Assembly (NCBI GenBank): GCA_902801985.1
Contig: CADCKD010000003.1
Location: forward strand, 62,001 to 126,000
DNA: 64,000 nt
Source of the DNA: an uncultured bacterium
GTDB lineage: Bacteria; Cyanobacteriota; Vampirovibrionia; Gastranaerophilales; Gastranaerophilaceae
Direction: 5' to 3'
Below, piece after piece: positions 17,737-25,416 of this stretch (positions are counted from its first letter, which is position 1; every line of letters begins with the position of its first letter). A program made the translations under genes and the position numbers. The notes below the pieces were generated by a model, which saw nothing but the letters and a program-made list of their open reading frames with translations, did no database searches and was not told where the DNA came from.

Positions 17737-19110
17737 ATGTATAATGTAGCTATAATCGGAGCAGGGCCTGCGGGTATTTTCGCCGCTTTAGAAATAATGA
17801 AATTAAAACCTGATTGGAAAGTCGTTTTAATTGAGAAAGGTCAAAGAATAGAAACTCGTAAATGCCCTTTGCGTCAAGGCTCACCAAAGTGCGTAAATTG
17901 CAAAAAATGCGGTTTGCTGTGCGGATGGGGTGGTGCCGGTGCATTTTCAGACGGGAAATTAACTTTAACACCTGATGTTGGAGGGCATTTAGCTGAATAT
18001 GTTTCCAGAAAGCAAGCTGAAGATTTAATAAGTTATGCAGATGATATTTATTTGAAATATGGTGCAACTGATGAAGTTTTCGGCACAGACAGAAAAGTGT
18101 TTGAAGAACTTGAACATCAGGCAGTGCTTGCAGAGTTAAAGTTAGTGCATTCTCCTGTAAGGCATTTGGGTACTGAAAGAAGCTTGGATGTACTTAAGAA
18201 TATGCAGGATTACTTGGATGATAGAATTACTATTCTAAATAATGTTGCGGCTAAATCCTTGATAGTTCAATGTGAACAGGTTAAAGGTATTGAACTTGAT
18301 AATGGTGAAGTTATTTCTGCAGAATACACAATCATTGCTCCGGGCAGAGAAGGGGCTGATTGGCTGACACAAGAATTCGCTAAGCATAAAATAGGTATGG
18401 TAAACAATGCTGTTGATGTTGGAGTTCGTGTTGAGCTTCCTGCTCCTGTATTTGAGCCTTTGACTTCTAAATTATATGAATCAAAACTTATATACCATTC
18501 TCCGACTTTCGGAGATGAAGTTCGTACTTTCTGTATGAATCCGAACGGAGAAGTTGTTCAGGAAAATTATTCAGGAATCGCAACTGTAAACGGCCATAGC
18601 TATGCAAATTATAAAACTCCGAATACTAATTTCGCGCTTTTGGTTAGTGAAAAGTTTACAGAGCCGTTCAAAGAGCCTATTCAATACGGTCAACACATTG
18701 CAAGACTTGCAAATATGCTTGGCGGAGGAATTTTGGTTCAAAGGTTTGGGGATTTACTGGAAGGGCGCCGTTCAACTCCGGAAAGGATCAAATCAAGCGT
18801 AATTACACCGACTCTTGCGTGTGCAACACCGGGAGATTTGAGTCTTGTTATTCCGTACAGACAAATGACAAGTATTATTGAAATGCTGAAAGCCCTTGAT
18901 AAATTATGCCCCGGAACGGCTTCGAGGTACACGTTGCTTTACGGTATAGAAGTTAAATTCTACTCAGCGCGTGTAAAATTGACAAATGAACTCGAAACAG
19001 AAGGGGTAAGGAACTTGTTTACAATAGGTGACGGTGCCGGTGTTACAAGAGGGCTTTTACAAGCTTCTGCTTCAGGCGTGTATGTTGCAAGGACTATTTG
19101 TGCAAGATAA
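17737..19110 (+). CDS. FAD-dependent dehydrogenase-like protein (COG2509 type)
   Basis: 457 residues. The Rossmann motif GAGPAGIFAAL is within the first 20 residues. A cysteine-rich patch CPLRQGSPKCVNCKKCGLL and CGWGGAGAFSDGKL follow (about 42-78). The closing FAD motif GDGAGVTRGLLQASASG is near the C-terminus. This family is widespread and its reaction is not established; the cysteines suggest a redox or iron-sulfur role. I place the start at 17737, where AGGGAG lies 7 bases upstream, rather than at the ATG ten codons earlier. Confidence 0.82.
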   Translation: MYNVAIIGAGPAGIFAALEIMKLKPDWKVVLIEKGQRIETRKCPLRQGSPKCVNCKKCGLLCGWGGAGAFSDGKLTLTPDVGGHLAEYVSRKQAEDLISYADDIYLKYGATDEVFGTDRKVFEELEHQAVLAELKLVHSPVRHLGTERSLDVLKNMQDYLDDRITILNNVAAKSLIVQCEQVKGIELDNGEVISAEYTIIAPGREGADWLTQEFAKHKIGMVNNAVDVGVRVELPAPVFEPLTSKLYESKLIYHSPTFGDEVRTFCMNPNGEVVQENYSGIATVNGHSYANYKTPNTNFALLVSEKFTEPFKEPIQYGQHIARLANMLGGGILVQRFGDLLEGRRSTPERIKSSVITPTLACATPGDLSLVIPYRQMTSIIEMLKALDKLCPGTASRYTLLYGIEVKFYSARVKLTNELETEGVRNLFTIGDGAGVTRGLLQASASGVYVARTICAR

Positions 19111-19297
19111 TTTATAAAAAGAAGCCGTGAAAGTTCTTCCACGGCTAACAAATTAATTATATATTAAATAATAGTATTTAAAATAATAGTATTTAAGTTA
19201 TTGCTATTTATATTTAAATTATCTCTCTTTGCGTTGCTTGCTTAATATATTAGTTATATTACCAAAATATAAGGTAGAATGTCAACAGGATTATAAA

Positions 19298-19303
19298 TAA
19301 AAT
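19298..19303 (+). promoter_or_regulatory. Candidate -10 box of a leaderless transcript (XRE regulator)
   Basis: TAAAAT with 7 bases to the ATG at 19311, and no ribosome site close to any of the three possible starts (TTG 19305, TTG 19308, ATG 19311). The rest of the 200-base gap before this gene holds only AATAGTATTTAA-type direct repeats. Confidence 0.35.
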
Positions 19304-19310
19304 ATTGTTG

Positions 19311-19532
19311 ATGAAGAATAGTGGTACTATTAAAAAATTAGGAGAGAAAATCCGCATAGAACGAATGAGACGAAAGCTTTCTCAGGAACAACTTGCGGAG
19401 ATGGCTGATTTAAATCGTAATTTTATCGGTATGATAGAACGTTCTGAGACAAATGTTACGGTTAAAAATCTGGAATCAATTGCAAATGCACTTGAAATGA
19501 CTATTCAGGAAATGTTTGATTTTAGTTTTTAA
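19311..19532 (+). CDS. XRE-family helix-turn-helix regulator
   Basis: 73 residues that are essentially one Cro/C1-type DNA-binding domain: LSQEQLAEMADLNRNFIGMIE carries helices 2 and 3, and NLESIANALEMTIQEMFDF closes the fold. It has no ligand or peptidase domain, so it works as a small dimeric repressor or activator like restriction-modification C proteins. No toxin or methylase gene is adjacent. Two TTG codons directly upstream are alternative starts; I prefer the ATG. Confidence 0.85.
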   Translation: MKNSGTIKKLGEKIRIERMRRKLSQEQLAEMADLNRNFIGMIERSETNVTVKNLESIANALEMTIQEMFDFSF

Positions 19533-19533
19533 A

Positions 19534-19821
19534 CTATCTTGGTGTACAAACACCAAACATGCAGTTTACTGACGGGTTTAAAATAGGAAAGCCATTGTTC
19601 AGAGGTGAAGGCAGTGCCATTGTAGGAATTTGGTACATTCTTTGCAGTTCTTCTTTATCGCTTTGTTGTTTTTTATATTCTTCGTCTTGTTCTATATTGT
19701 TTATATTTACAGCTGCGCCGGTGCAAGATCTGTTCTTTTCAAGATTCTCTATGAGGCACGCACTGTGTGAACAAAGGGATGTCGCGAGTAATACAATAAC
19801 TAAAACAGAAATCTTTTTCAT
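19534..19821 (-). CDS. Small secreted cysteine-containing protein of unknown function
   Basis: 95 residues with a signal peptide (MKKISVLVIVLLATSLCSHSA, cleavage likely after SHSA). The mature part contains five cysteines (CLIENL, RSC, NCMFGVC) that could form disulfides outside the membrane, and a Glu/Lys/Gln-rich middle. It is not a clear lipoprotein because no [LVI]xxC lipobox fits well. A strong TAGGAGGT ribosome site supports this strand over the antisense open frame. It ends 1 base after the XRE gene in a convergent arrangement. Confidence 0.6.
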   Translation of the reverse strand: MKKISVLVIVLLATSLCSHSACLIENLEKNRSCTGAAVNINNIEQDEEYKKQQSDKEELQRMYQIPTMALPSPLNNGFPILNPSVNCMFGVCTPR

Positions 19822-19896
19822 AACAAACCTCCTAATTTATTATGCATAAGATTATTTGTATTTTTATCGCAAATTGTATTAGGCTCAGACTTAGCC

Positions 19897-20322
19897 CTAA
19901 CGGACAATTTTTTTATTTTGCTTTTTCTCAATTTTATTTAAAACTTCTTTAAACGAAATGATAGGTTCCATTTTGTAGCCGCATTTATCAGAGAGTGTTC
20001 CTCCCATTGCAAAGAGTTCTTCTTGAGGGTATCTTCTGCAAATTCCCGGTCGGCGAAAATGAATTTTACATCTTTTTGTCTTCGGGTCTAAATGTGTGCA
20101 TTCAAAGATCAATCCAAGTTCGTCCTTGCCTATTATTTTTAATCCTGAATAAAAACTGAACAAGCATTGAAGCTTTTCAAACTCTTTTTCATCTTGCAAC
20201 ACGTGTTTGAAGTGTTTTACGTATATATGAGTACAACACTCCCCGCATCCTTTGCATTTACCTGTCCTGATGTAGTGTTTTTTGAAGATTTTTGATAGTA
20301 TAAATCTTTTAAATTTATCCAT
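19897..20322 (-). CDS. YkgJ-family cysteine-cluster protein
   Basis: 141 residues with the metal-binding pattern CKGCGECC at 23-30 and further cysteines in FECTHLDPKTKRCKIH and GICRRYP. These proteins bind zinc or an iron-sulfur cluster; their role is unknown. The N-terminus is basic and the C-terminus is lysine-rich. No Shine-Dalgarno is seen. A TATTAT hexamer ends 6 bases before the ATG. Confidence 0.8.
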   Translation of the reverse strand: MDKFKRFILSKIFKKHYIRTGKCKGCGECCTHIYVKHFKHVLQDEKEFEKLQCLFSFYSGLKIIGKDELGLIFECTHLDPKTKRCKIHFRRPGICRRYPQEELFAMGGTLSDKCGYKMEPIISFKEVLNKIEKKQNKKIVR

Positions 20323-20328
20323 AACTAC

Positions 20329-20334
20329 ATAATA
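20329..20334 (-). promoter_or_regulatory. Candidate -10 box of a leaderless transcript (YkgJ-like gene)
   Basis: TATTAT on the minus strand, 6 bases before the ATG at 20322, with TTGTAG 15 bases further up. Confidence 0.4.
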
Positions 20335-20498
20335 GTATTAATATTCTGGCTACAATGTTAAGTTTTGTAAATTATTAAAACATTTTAGGCAAATAAAAAT
20401 CTTGAGGAGTATTAAATCAGTATAACAAAGACATAATAACCTATATACAGTAAGTTTTACTGACATAATACTATAACATAACCAAAAATAACCAACCT

Positions 20499-20523
20499 AG
20501 ACCTCAACTGAGGTCTTTTTTTT
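20499..20523 (+). terminator. Intrinsic terminator with no gene upstream
   Basis: AGACCTCA/TGAGGTCT stem followed by eight T residues on the plus strand. The only sequence it could terminate is the 165-base stretch from about 20335, which holds no open frame but does contain a small perfect hairpin CAGTAA/TTACTG near 20449-20463. This is a possible small RNA. The minus strand has no T-run here. Confidence 0.75.
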
Positions 20524-20582
20524 ATGTAATTTATTTGATAAACGGTACTTGATTTATAATTTTGTTTATTGTAGTATCTTCT

Positions 20583-20674
20583 TAACCGCAGACAACCGGT
20601 GCCGAATATAGTGGCAGACTTAGTGATAGGTTTTAAACTAAAAGGCATAATTGAAGTATCAGCCGGTCGAGGTT
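20583..20674 (+). promoter_or_regulatory. L10 leader: ribosomal protein L10(L12)4 binding site
   Basis: RNA element before rplJ matching the L10-leader design. Outer helix TAACC (20583-20587)/GGTTA (20670-20674), then an asymmetric internal loop GCAGACA/CGA of kink-turn type, then ACCGG (20595-20599)/CCGGT (20662-20666), with an inner TGCC/GGCA hairpin. In other bacteria the L10-L12 complex binds such a kink-turn to shut down its own operon. Promoter candidates are TTGATA-14-TATAAT (20535-20560) or TTGATT-17-TAGTAT (20549-20577); I cannot choose between them. Confidence 0.82.
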
Positions 20675-20724
20675 ATGCAGAAAGTAAATAGCGAATTCAT
20701 TTTTGAATATAAGACTTTATGTGT

Positions 20725-20769
20725 AAGATTTTGCGGTTAAAACTAGAAAGCAAAATCTTTTTAGTTTTT
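20725..20769 (+). terminator. Attenuator terminator in the rplJ leader
   Basis: Perfect 10-pair stem AAGATTTTGC (20725-20734)/GCAAAATCTT (20750-20759) with a 15-base loop and a T-rich tail, located 52 bases before the rplJ ATG and downstream of the L10 leader. Binding of L10-L12 upstream would be expected to favour this terminator and so set rplJ-rplL output. Confidence 0.78.
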
Positions 20770-20820
20770 ACATAGGTCGATAAAAATCGGATAACGTCCG
20801 AAATGTAAAAGGAGCAAAAA

Positions 20821-21342
20821 ATGTCAACAAAAGCATTTAAATCAGAGAAAATTGACGAAATTAAATCAAAAATTGAAAAAGCTCAAGTTGCTGTTATTAC
20901 AGACTACAAAGGTTTATCTGTTGAAGAAATCACAAAATTAAGACGTGCAATTCAACAAGATGGCGGTGATTATATGGTTACCAAAAATACTCTTGCAAAA
21001 ATTGCAATTAAGGGTACTGATTATGAACCATTAGCAGAAAAATTAACAGGACCTGTAGCTTTGGCTTTTGGTTTTAAAGATCCTGTATCTCCTGCTAAAG
21101 CTCTTAAGAAATTCATTGATGATGTTAAAAAGGGTGAAATTCTTGGTGCTGTTTTAGACGGAAAGCTATTGTCAGTTGAAGAAACTAAGGCTCTTGCAAA
21201 TCTTCCTTCAAAAGAAGAACTTTTTGCAAAAATGCTTGGTTCTATCAATTCACCGGCTTCAGGTATCGTTGGATCTGTTAACGCAGTTATGGCTCAACTT
21301 ACAAGAGCAATGGCAGCTGTTAGAGATCAAAAAACTGCTTAG
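20821..21342 (+). CDS. rplJ: 50S ribosomal protein L10
   Basis: 173 residues. L10 forms the base of the ribosomal stalk and carries the L7/L12 dimers. The N-terminal rRNA-binding domain (VAVITDYKGLSVEEITKLRR, VTKNTLAKIAI) and the C-terminal L12-binding helix (residues about 135-173) are present. AAAAGGAG precedes the ATG. Expression is likely controlled by the leader and attenuator upstream. nusG, rplK and rplA are not in the window, so the operon begins here. Confidence 0.97.
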   Translation: MSTKAFKSEKIDEIKSKIEKAQVAVITDYKGLSVEEITKLRRAIQQDGGDYMVTKNTLAKIAIKGTDYEPLAEKLTGPVALAFGFKDPVSPAKALKKFIDDVKKGEILGAVLDGKLLSVEETKALANLPSKEELFAKMLGSINSPASGIVGSVNAVMAQLTRAMAAVRDQKTA

Positions 21343-21351
21343 CAGTTTGTA

Positions 21352-21395
21352 TTCATTCTGAGCATTTGTTCTTCGGGTTTGGCCCTCAGGATGAA
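21352..21395 (+). repeat. Dyad repeat between rplJ and rplL
   Basis: TTCATTCTGAG (21352-21362) pairs with CTCAGGATGAA (21385-21395) over 11 positions with one G-U, enclosing GTTCTTCGGGTTTGGCC. This is a relative of the repeat at 26299-26421. It occupies the 116-base gap between two genes whose products are needed at different amounts. Confidence 0.6.
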
Positions 21396-21458
21396 ATTAT
21401 GAAAGCGAAGAACTAAATAAAAAGTACAACTCGAAAAAAATTAAAAGGAGAAATAACA

Positions 21459-21839
21459 ATGAGTAACGTAGAAACTATTTTAGAATCAATTGAAAAATTA
21501 ACTTTGTTAGAAGCAGCTGAATTAGTAAAAGCTATGGAAGAAAAATTTGGCGTTTCTGCAGCAGCTCCTGTAGCTGTAGCAGCAGCTCCTGCAGCTGGCG
21601 CAGCAGCTCCTGCTGATGATCCTGATGCTGAAGTATCTGTTATCTTAGCTTCAGTTCCTGCTGATAAGAAAATCGCTGTATTAAAAGAAGTTAGAAACAT
21701 CACCGGTTTAGGACTTAAAGAAGCTAAAGATTTAGTTGAAGCAGCTCCTAAAGCAGTTAAAGAAAACATTAAAAAAGCTGAAGCTGAAGAAATCAAGAAA
21801 ACTCTTGAAGCAGCTGGTGCTGGTGTTGAAATCAAGTAG
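21459..21839 (+). CDS. rplL: 50S ribosomal protein L7/L12
   Basis: 126 residues. N-terminal dimerisation helices (1-35), an Ala/Pro hinge (about 37-55) and the C-terminal factor-binding domain (about 58-126) with [20 protein letters not shown]. It recruits EF-Tu, EF-G and other GTPases to the ribosome. AAAAGGAG precedes the ATG. The gene directly downstream encodes a second, membrane-anchored copy of the C-terminal domain. Confidence 0.98.
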   Translation: MSNVETILESIEKLTLLEAAELVKAMEEKFGVSAAAPVAVAAAPAAGAAAPADDPDAEVSVILASVPADKKIAVLKEVRNITGLGLKEAKDLVEAAPKAVKENIKKAEAEEIKKTLEAAGAGVEIK

Positions 21840-21949
21840 TTGCAAGTATAGAATTTTTTCTAAAAAACGAAATTTGATTTTAGACATTATATATGTTAAT
21901 ATGAACGGGCAGCCTTATGGTTGTCCGTTTATTTTGTGAGGGCCGGTTT

Positions 21950-22372
21950 ATGTTTATTTACGATAATTCATTATTATTATTTGCAGCGATTGCTCTTTTG
22001 GCTGTATGGGGATTGCGTGAATATCTTTTAAGATATAAGAATGTAAATATGGATGATGTCAATGTAACGCCTTATTTGAGGTGGTTTAGATTGAAAGTAA
22101 GGCATACATATTTGTATTTTCTTTCGTTATTTAAGAAAAATTTGATGATTGATAAACAGACAGGAAATCATTCTTTATTGATGATTTCGTCCGGTGAGAA
22201 TAAGGCTACTGTTATGGCTACTTTAAGACAAATTACCGGTATCGATTATGATGTTGCTAAAAACATTGTAGAATCTGTCCCTTCAAAATTTATGATAAAT
22301 GTTTCGGCGCAAGAAGCTGAAATGACTAAAAAAGCGCTAGAGTTTGTAGGTGCAGAAATTCTTATAGAGTAA
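21950..22372 (+). CDS. Membrane-anchored protein with an L7/L12 C-terminal-like domain
   Basis: 140 residues. Residues about 6-25 (NSLLLFAAIALLAVWGLREY) form one membrane helix. Then comes a basic linker, and residues about 83-140 align without gaps to the L7/L12 C-terminal domain: ATVMATLRQITGIDYDVAKN against the rplL run [20 protein letters not shown], ending EFVGAEILIE against [10 protein letters not shown]. The Arg of the factor-binding helix and the Lys of the next helix are kept; the first Lys is replaced by Ala. There is no L10-binding N-terminus, so it cannot join the stalk. GAGGG lies 8 bases before the chosen ATG (an upstream in-frame ATG at 21917 is less likely). It lies 110 bases after rplL on the same strand and a terminator follows, so it is probably in the same operon. 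Confidence 0.75.
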   Translation: MFIYDNSLLLFAAIALLAVWGLREYLLRYKNVNMDDVNVTPYLRWFRLKVRHTYLYFLSLFKKNLMIDKQTGNHSLLMISSGENKATVMATLRQITGIDYDVAKNIVESVPSKFMINVSAQEAEMTKKALEFVGAEILIE

Positions 22373-22388
22373 TTTTATATAATAAAAC

Positions 22389-22421
22389 AAAAAGTCCGAA
22401 CAGTTTGTTCGGACTTTTTTT
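22389..22421. terminator. Bidirectional terminator ending the rplJ-rplL operon
   Basis: Perfect 12-pair stem AAAGTCCGAACA/TGTTCGGACTTT with a 3-base loop and a run of T on the plus strand. The A-run on the left also gives a T-run for the convergent winged-helix gene. Confidence 0.92.
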
Positions 22422-22438
22422 GAGTGTGTATAAACCTT

Positions 22439-23104
22439 TTATTTCAACGAGAGAACAAAGCCGCCTTTGTCTGCGTTTCTGAGTTTTTCTCCGTCGATTT
22501 TTGCACGTAAATTTTTGATATATTTATATACATAATCTCTAGGCAAATCAAGTAATGTTGCCAAATCTTTAGCATATACTATTTCGTTTTGGTGAGAAGC
22601 AAAATAATCAAATACTTTTTGTTCTCTGTCTGTTAGAGCTTTTTTAAACACAACTCTTACATTGTCCTTTACACTGTCGCCTGTATGTGTATTTTCAATG
22701 ATTTCTTTTGCTTTAGCAAGGGTTTTCTTTGCTTTTTCTACCTTTTTATCTGTTGTCGGTTTTGCTTTTTTCTCTACAGATTTTACTGGTTTTTCAACTT
22801 TCTTAGCCGGTTCAGCTGCAGTTGCTCCGGATTTTAAATTCTTGACAGAAAATGGTGAAATATAAAGTTCTTTCTCTTTTTCAAAAGCTCTGTCTGCAAT
22901 TGAACTAAGCCTTTCGGCTTTATTGTTCCATTCCGGCATATTTGAAACTACGGGTTTGCCGTGAAGCACTATATCAACAATATCATTTGTTTCTTTTTTC
23001 TCTTCTATTTTTTTGCCTAATCTTGCGGCAAATTCTTCCAGTGTAATCTTTTCTAATGAGCTTCTCCATTGTTTAATTTCTTCTTTGCTCAAGTATTCTG
23101 ACAT
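22439..23104 (-). CDS. Winged-helix protein with a lysine/alanine-rich linker
   Basis: 221 residues, not assigned to a named family. The C-terminal 65 residues (from LTDREQKVFDYFASHQNEIV) look like an OmpR/PhoB-type winged helix: DLATLLDLPRDYVYKYIKNLR is the recognition unit and GGFVLSL the wing. The middle (about 95-150) is dominated by Lys, Ala, Val and Pro, histone-H1-like. The N-terminal 50 residues are a charged helix. There is no receiver domain. It may be a nucleoid-associated or regulatory DNA-binding protein. AAGGAG precedes the ATG. Confidence 0.6.
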   Translation of the reverse strand: MSEYLSKEEIKQWRSSLEKITLEEFAARLGKKIEEKKETNDIVDIVLHGKPVVSNMPEWNNKAERLSSIADRAFEKEKELYISPFSVKNLKSGATAAEPAKKVEKPVKSVEKKAKPTTDKKVEKAKKTLAKAKEIIENTHTGDSVKDNVRVVFKKALTDREQKVFDYFASHQNEIVYAKDLATLLDLPRDYVYKYIKNLRAKIDGEKLRNADKGGFVLSLK

Positions 23105-23332
23105 TCATATCTCCTTACAAAAAACTATTCATTAAATATAACCACTATCATAATGTATCATAAACCATGCCCCATGACTCAAAATGTTTCACAGTGTAAA
23201 TTTTTATTTATTTTGTTTACAATTTCCTAAGAACTCTTGATTTTGAGCTTTGTGCCGTATATTTTAAATTCCCTTAATAAAAAGGCTTATTTCTGACTAT
23301 TTTAATATAATAAAAGTATATTCGGAGGGATT

Positions 23333-25414
23333 ATGTTAGCTTTTATTTGTATATTATGTATTGTGATTTGGATTTTGAATTTACAGAGCAAATTAAATAA
23401 TATTTCGAACCGTTTGGATTTTATCAAGCATAAACTTGAACGTTTGGAGGATGGTACTCATCCTGTAAAAGAGATAAAACCTGAACTTGCGTCAGCGGAA
23501 AATAATGCAGGAATACCTGAAGTTAGTGAGTCTGTAATAGTAAAAAATTATGATTATTGTGAATTTAATGAAAGTGCTATTGATAAACAACCTAAGAAAG
23601 CAGAAAATCCTGATTTCGGATTACAGGGGGCTTTGCTTGGGAATGTATTTAACAAAATCGGTGCAGTTGCCATTATTATTGCTTTAATAATATTTATTAA
23701 ACTTGTTTCTCCGTTTTTCGTTTTAACAAATACAATTAAAGTTGTTTTAGGTTTTGTGCTTGGTATAGGTTTGAGTGTTGGTTCAATATATATGCACAGA
23801 TCCGAAAAATTGAAAAGCTATTCGGAAGTATTATTGGGAACAGGATTTGGGGTTTTATTTATTAACACTTTTTGTTCTTATTCGTATTTCCATGTTTTAA
23901 ATGGAGTGGCAGTTCTTTGTATTGCATCTGTGCTGCTTTTGGCTACGTTTTTAATCGCTGATAGGATGAAAACGTTGTCTATGCTTGTAATAGGTTTAAT
24001 TGGCGGTTATTTAACTCCTTTTTTAGCAAAATCAGGTAATGATATTCTTTTTACTTATTTGATATTTTTGAATATTTTGTCTTTAATTTTTTCTTTGCGG
24101 AATTCAAAGGCAAAGTATGTTAATATTGTTAATTTACTGTTAAGTATGTTTATATTCACGGGCTACAACATTTTTAGTAAGATTTCGTATATTTATCCTT
24201 TAATTTTGTGGGCGGTTTATATAATCTATGATTTTCTAAAGGATAAAGATAATTTAGCAGATGATGTTTTATGCTATATAAATTATGCGCTGTTAACATT
24301 GTTCACTGTAACAACTACCGGCAGAAGTCAGCTTCAATTGGGGTGTTTACTTGGGGGTGTTGCTTTTGCTTATTTGTTGTTGGGGCAAATCTCTCGCAGA
24401 AACAATACTGAGTTGTTCAAATTCTATGATAATTCTGTATTAATAAATTTGTGGTTATTTGTGTTCTTTATTGCAAATGATTTGTGTAGTGTTGTTTTTT
24501 GGTCTGTAATTTTAATGGTTATAGCTTTTTGTATTAAGAATTGCAATTGTAGACATCTTGGCGGAATATTGATTGGATATGGTGTTTCTTTGTTTGCAGG
24601 TGTTTTAATGGCAAAAGTAGGAGGAAAGTGTATTTTTCTTGAGGTTTATAATCCTATTATAAATATGAGGGGTTTAATTTTTGGTGTTCCGATATTATCT
24701 ATGATTGTTACATCTTCAATGTTGGATAAAGAGCATCAAAAACTCTCAGATATTATAAAATTTTCGTGGTTGTCCCTTGCGTATTTATATGTGGTAGGAG
24801 AGTTGAATTCTATTCTTGTAAAATTTTCTCAATTTAATACAAGTGATAACAGATTAATGATATATCTGATTTTGGGTTTTGTTTATGCTTTAAATACAAG
24901 AAAATTATATAATACTTCAAAATGTATAATCTTTAATGTTGCTTCTTATGTAATCGGCGGCGTTTCATTATTAACGTTGTTAATTTCATCGTATTTTGTG
25001 AATGGTTTTTTACCTGTAATTAATTTAAGACTTGCAGCATATTTATCATCGGTTGCGTTGTGTGTTTATTATGCAAGAAGTACCAAACTTTCGGTATTTA
25101 AATACTTGGCAGTATTTGTTGGCTTTTTGGCATTTCATTTTGAGGGCGTAGGAATATATAAATTCAACCATAATATGTTATATGCAATTTCGCTATTGTG
25201 GGTTTTGTATTCCGGAGCGACGACAATATGGGGTATATGTTCAAATAAAAGATACTTAATTAACTCAGGTATCGCTCTAATAATTTTATCTATAATAAGA
25301 ATTTTTATTTACGATTTGGCAAATGTTGAACCGATATACAAATTGATTGCGTTTTTAGCTTTAGGCGTAATTCTTATGCTTGTTTCATACATCTATAATG
25401 TAAAACGTAAATAG
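23333..25414 (+). CDS. DUF2339-family polytopic membrane protein
   Basis: 693 residues with about 20 hydrophobic helices. The N-terminal helix is followed by a short coiled coil (LNNISNRLDFIKHKLERLED) and a charged linker to residue 85; then NKIGAVAIIIALIIF opens the membrane domain. GTGFGVLFINTFCSYSYFH and GLIGGYLTPFLAKSG fit the DUF2339 pattern. Function is unknown; the family is often described as cell-envelope associated. GGAGGG precedes the ATG. It ends 2 bases before the convergent YhaM-like gene. Confidence 0.75.
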   Translation: MLAFICILCIVIWILNLQSKLNNISNRLDFIKHKLERLEDGTHPVKEIKPELASAENNAGIPEVSESVIVKNYDYCEFNESAIDKQPKKAENPDFGLQGALLGNVFNKIGAVAIIIALIIFIKLVSPFFVLTNTIKVVLGFVLGIGLSVGSIYMHRSEKLKSYSEVLLGTGFGVLFINTFCSYSYFHVLNGVAVLCIASVLLLATFLIADRMKTLSMLVIGLIGGYLTPFLAKSGNDILFTYLIFLNILSLIFSLRNSKAKYVNIVNLLLSMFIFTGYNIFSKISYIYPLILWAVYIIYDFLKDKDNLADDVLCYINYALLTLFTVTTTGRSQLQLGCLLGGVAFAYLLLGQISRRNNTELFKFYDNSVLINLWLFVFFIANDLCSVVFWSVILMVIAFCIKNCNCRHLGGILIGYGVSLFAGVLMAKVGGKCIFLEVYNPIINMRGLIFGVPILSMIVTSSMLDKEHQKLSDIIKFSWLSLAYLYVVGELNSILVKFSQFNTSDNRLMIYLILGFVYALNTRKLYNTSKCIIFNVASYVIGGVSLLTLLISSYFVNGFLPVINLRLAAYLSSVALCVYYARSTKLSVFKYLAVFVGFLAFHFEGVGIYKFNHNMLYAISLLWVLYSGATTIWGICSNKRYLINSGIALIILSIIRIFIYDLANVEPIYKLIAFLALGVILMLVSYIYNVKRK

Positions 25415-25416
25415 GC

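Noticed and set aside
19119-19147. Hairpin AGCCGTG/CACGGCT after the FAD protein as a terminator
   Set aside because: No T-run follows on the plus strand and the upper stem is mismatched; a T-rich stretch exists only on the minus strand, where it could not serve the FAD gene.
19559-19849. 96-codon plus-strand frame opposite the small secreted protein
   Set aside because: The minus-strand gene has a strong ribosome site and a signal peptide; the plus-strand frame has neither.
20457-20648. 63-codon minus-strand frame upstream of rplJ
   Set aside because: It is the reverse of the terminator and L10 leader RNA and has no ribosome site or plausible protein character.
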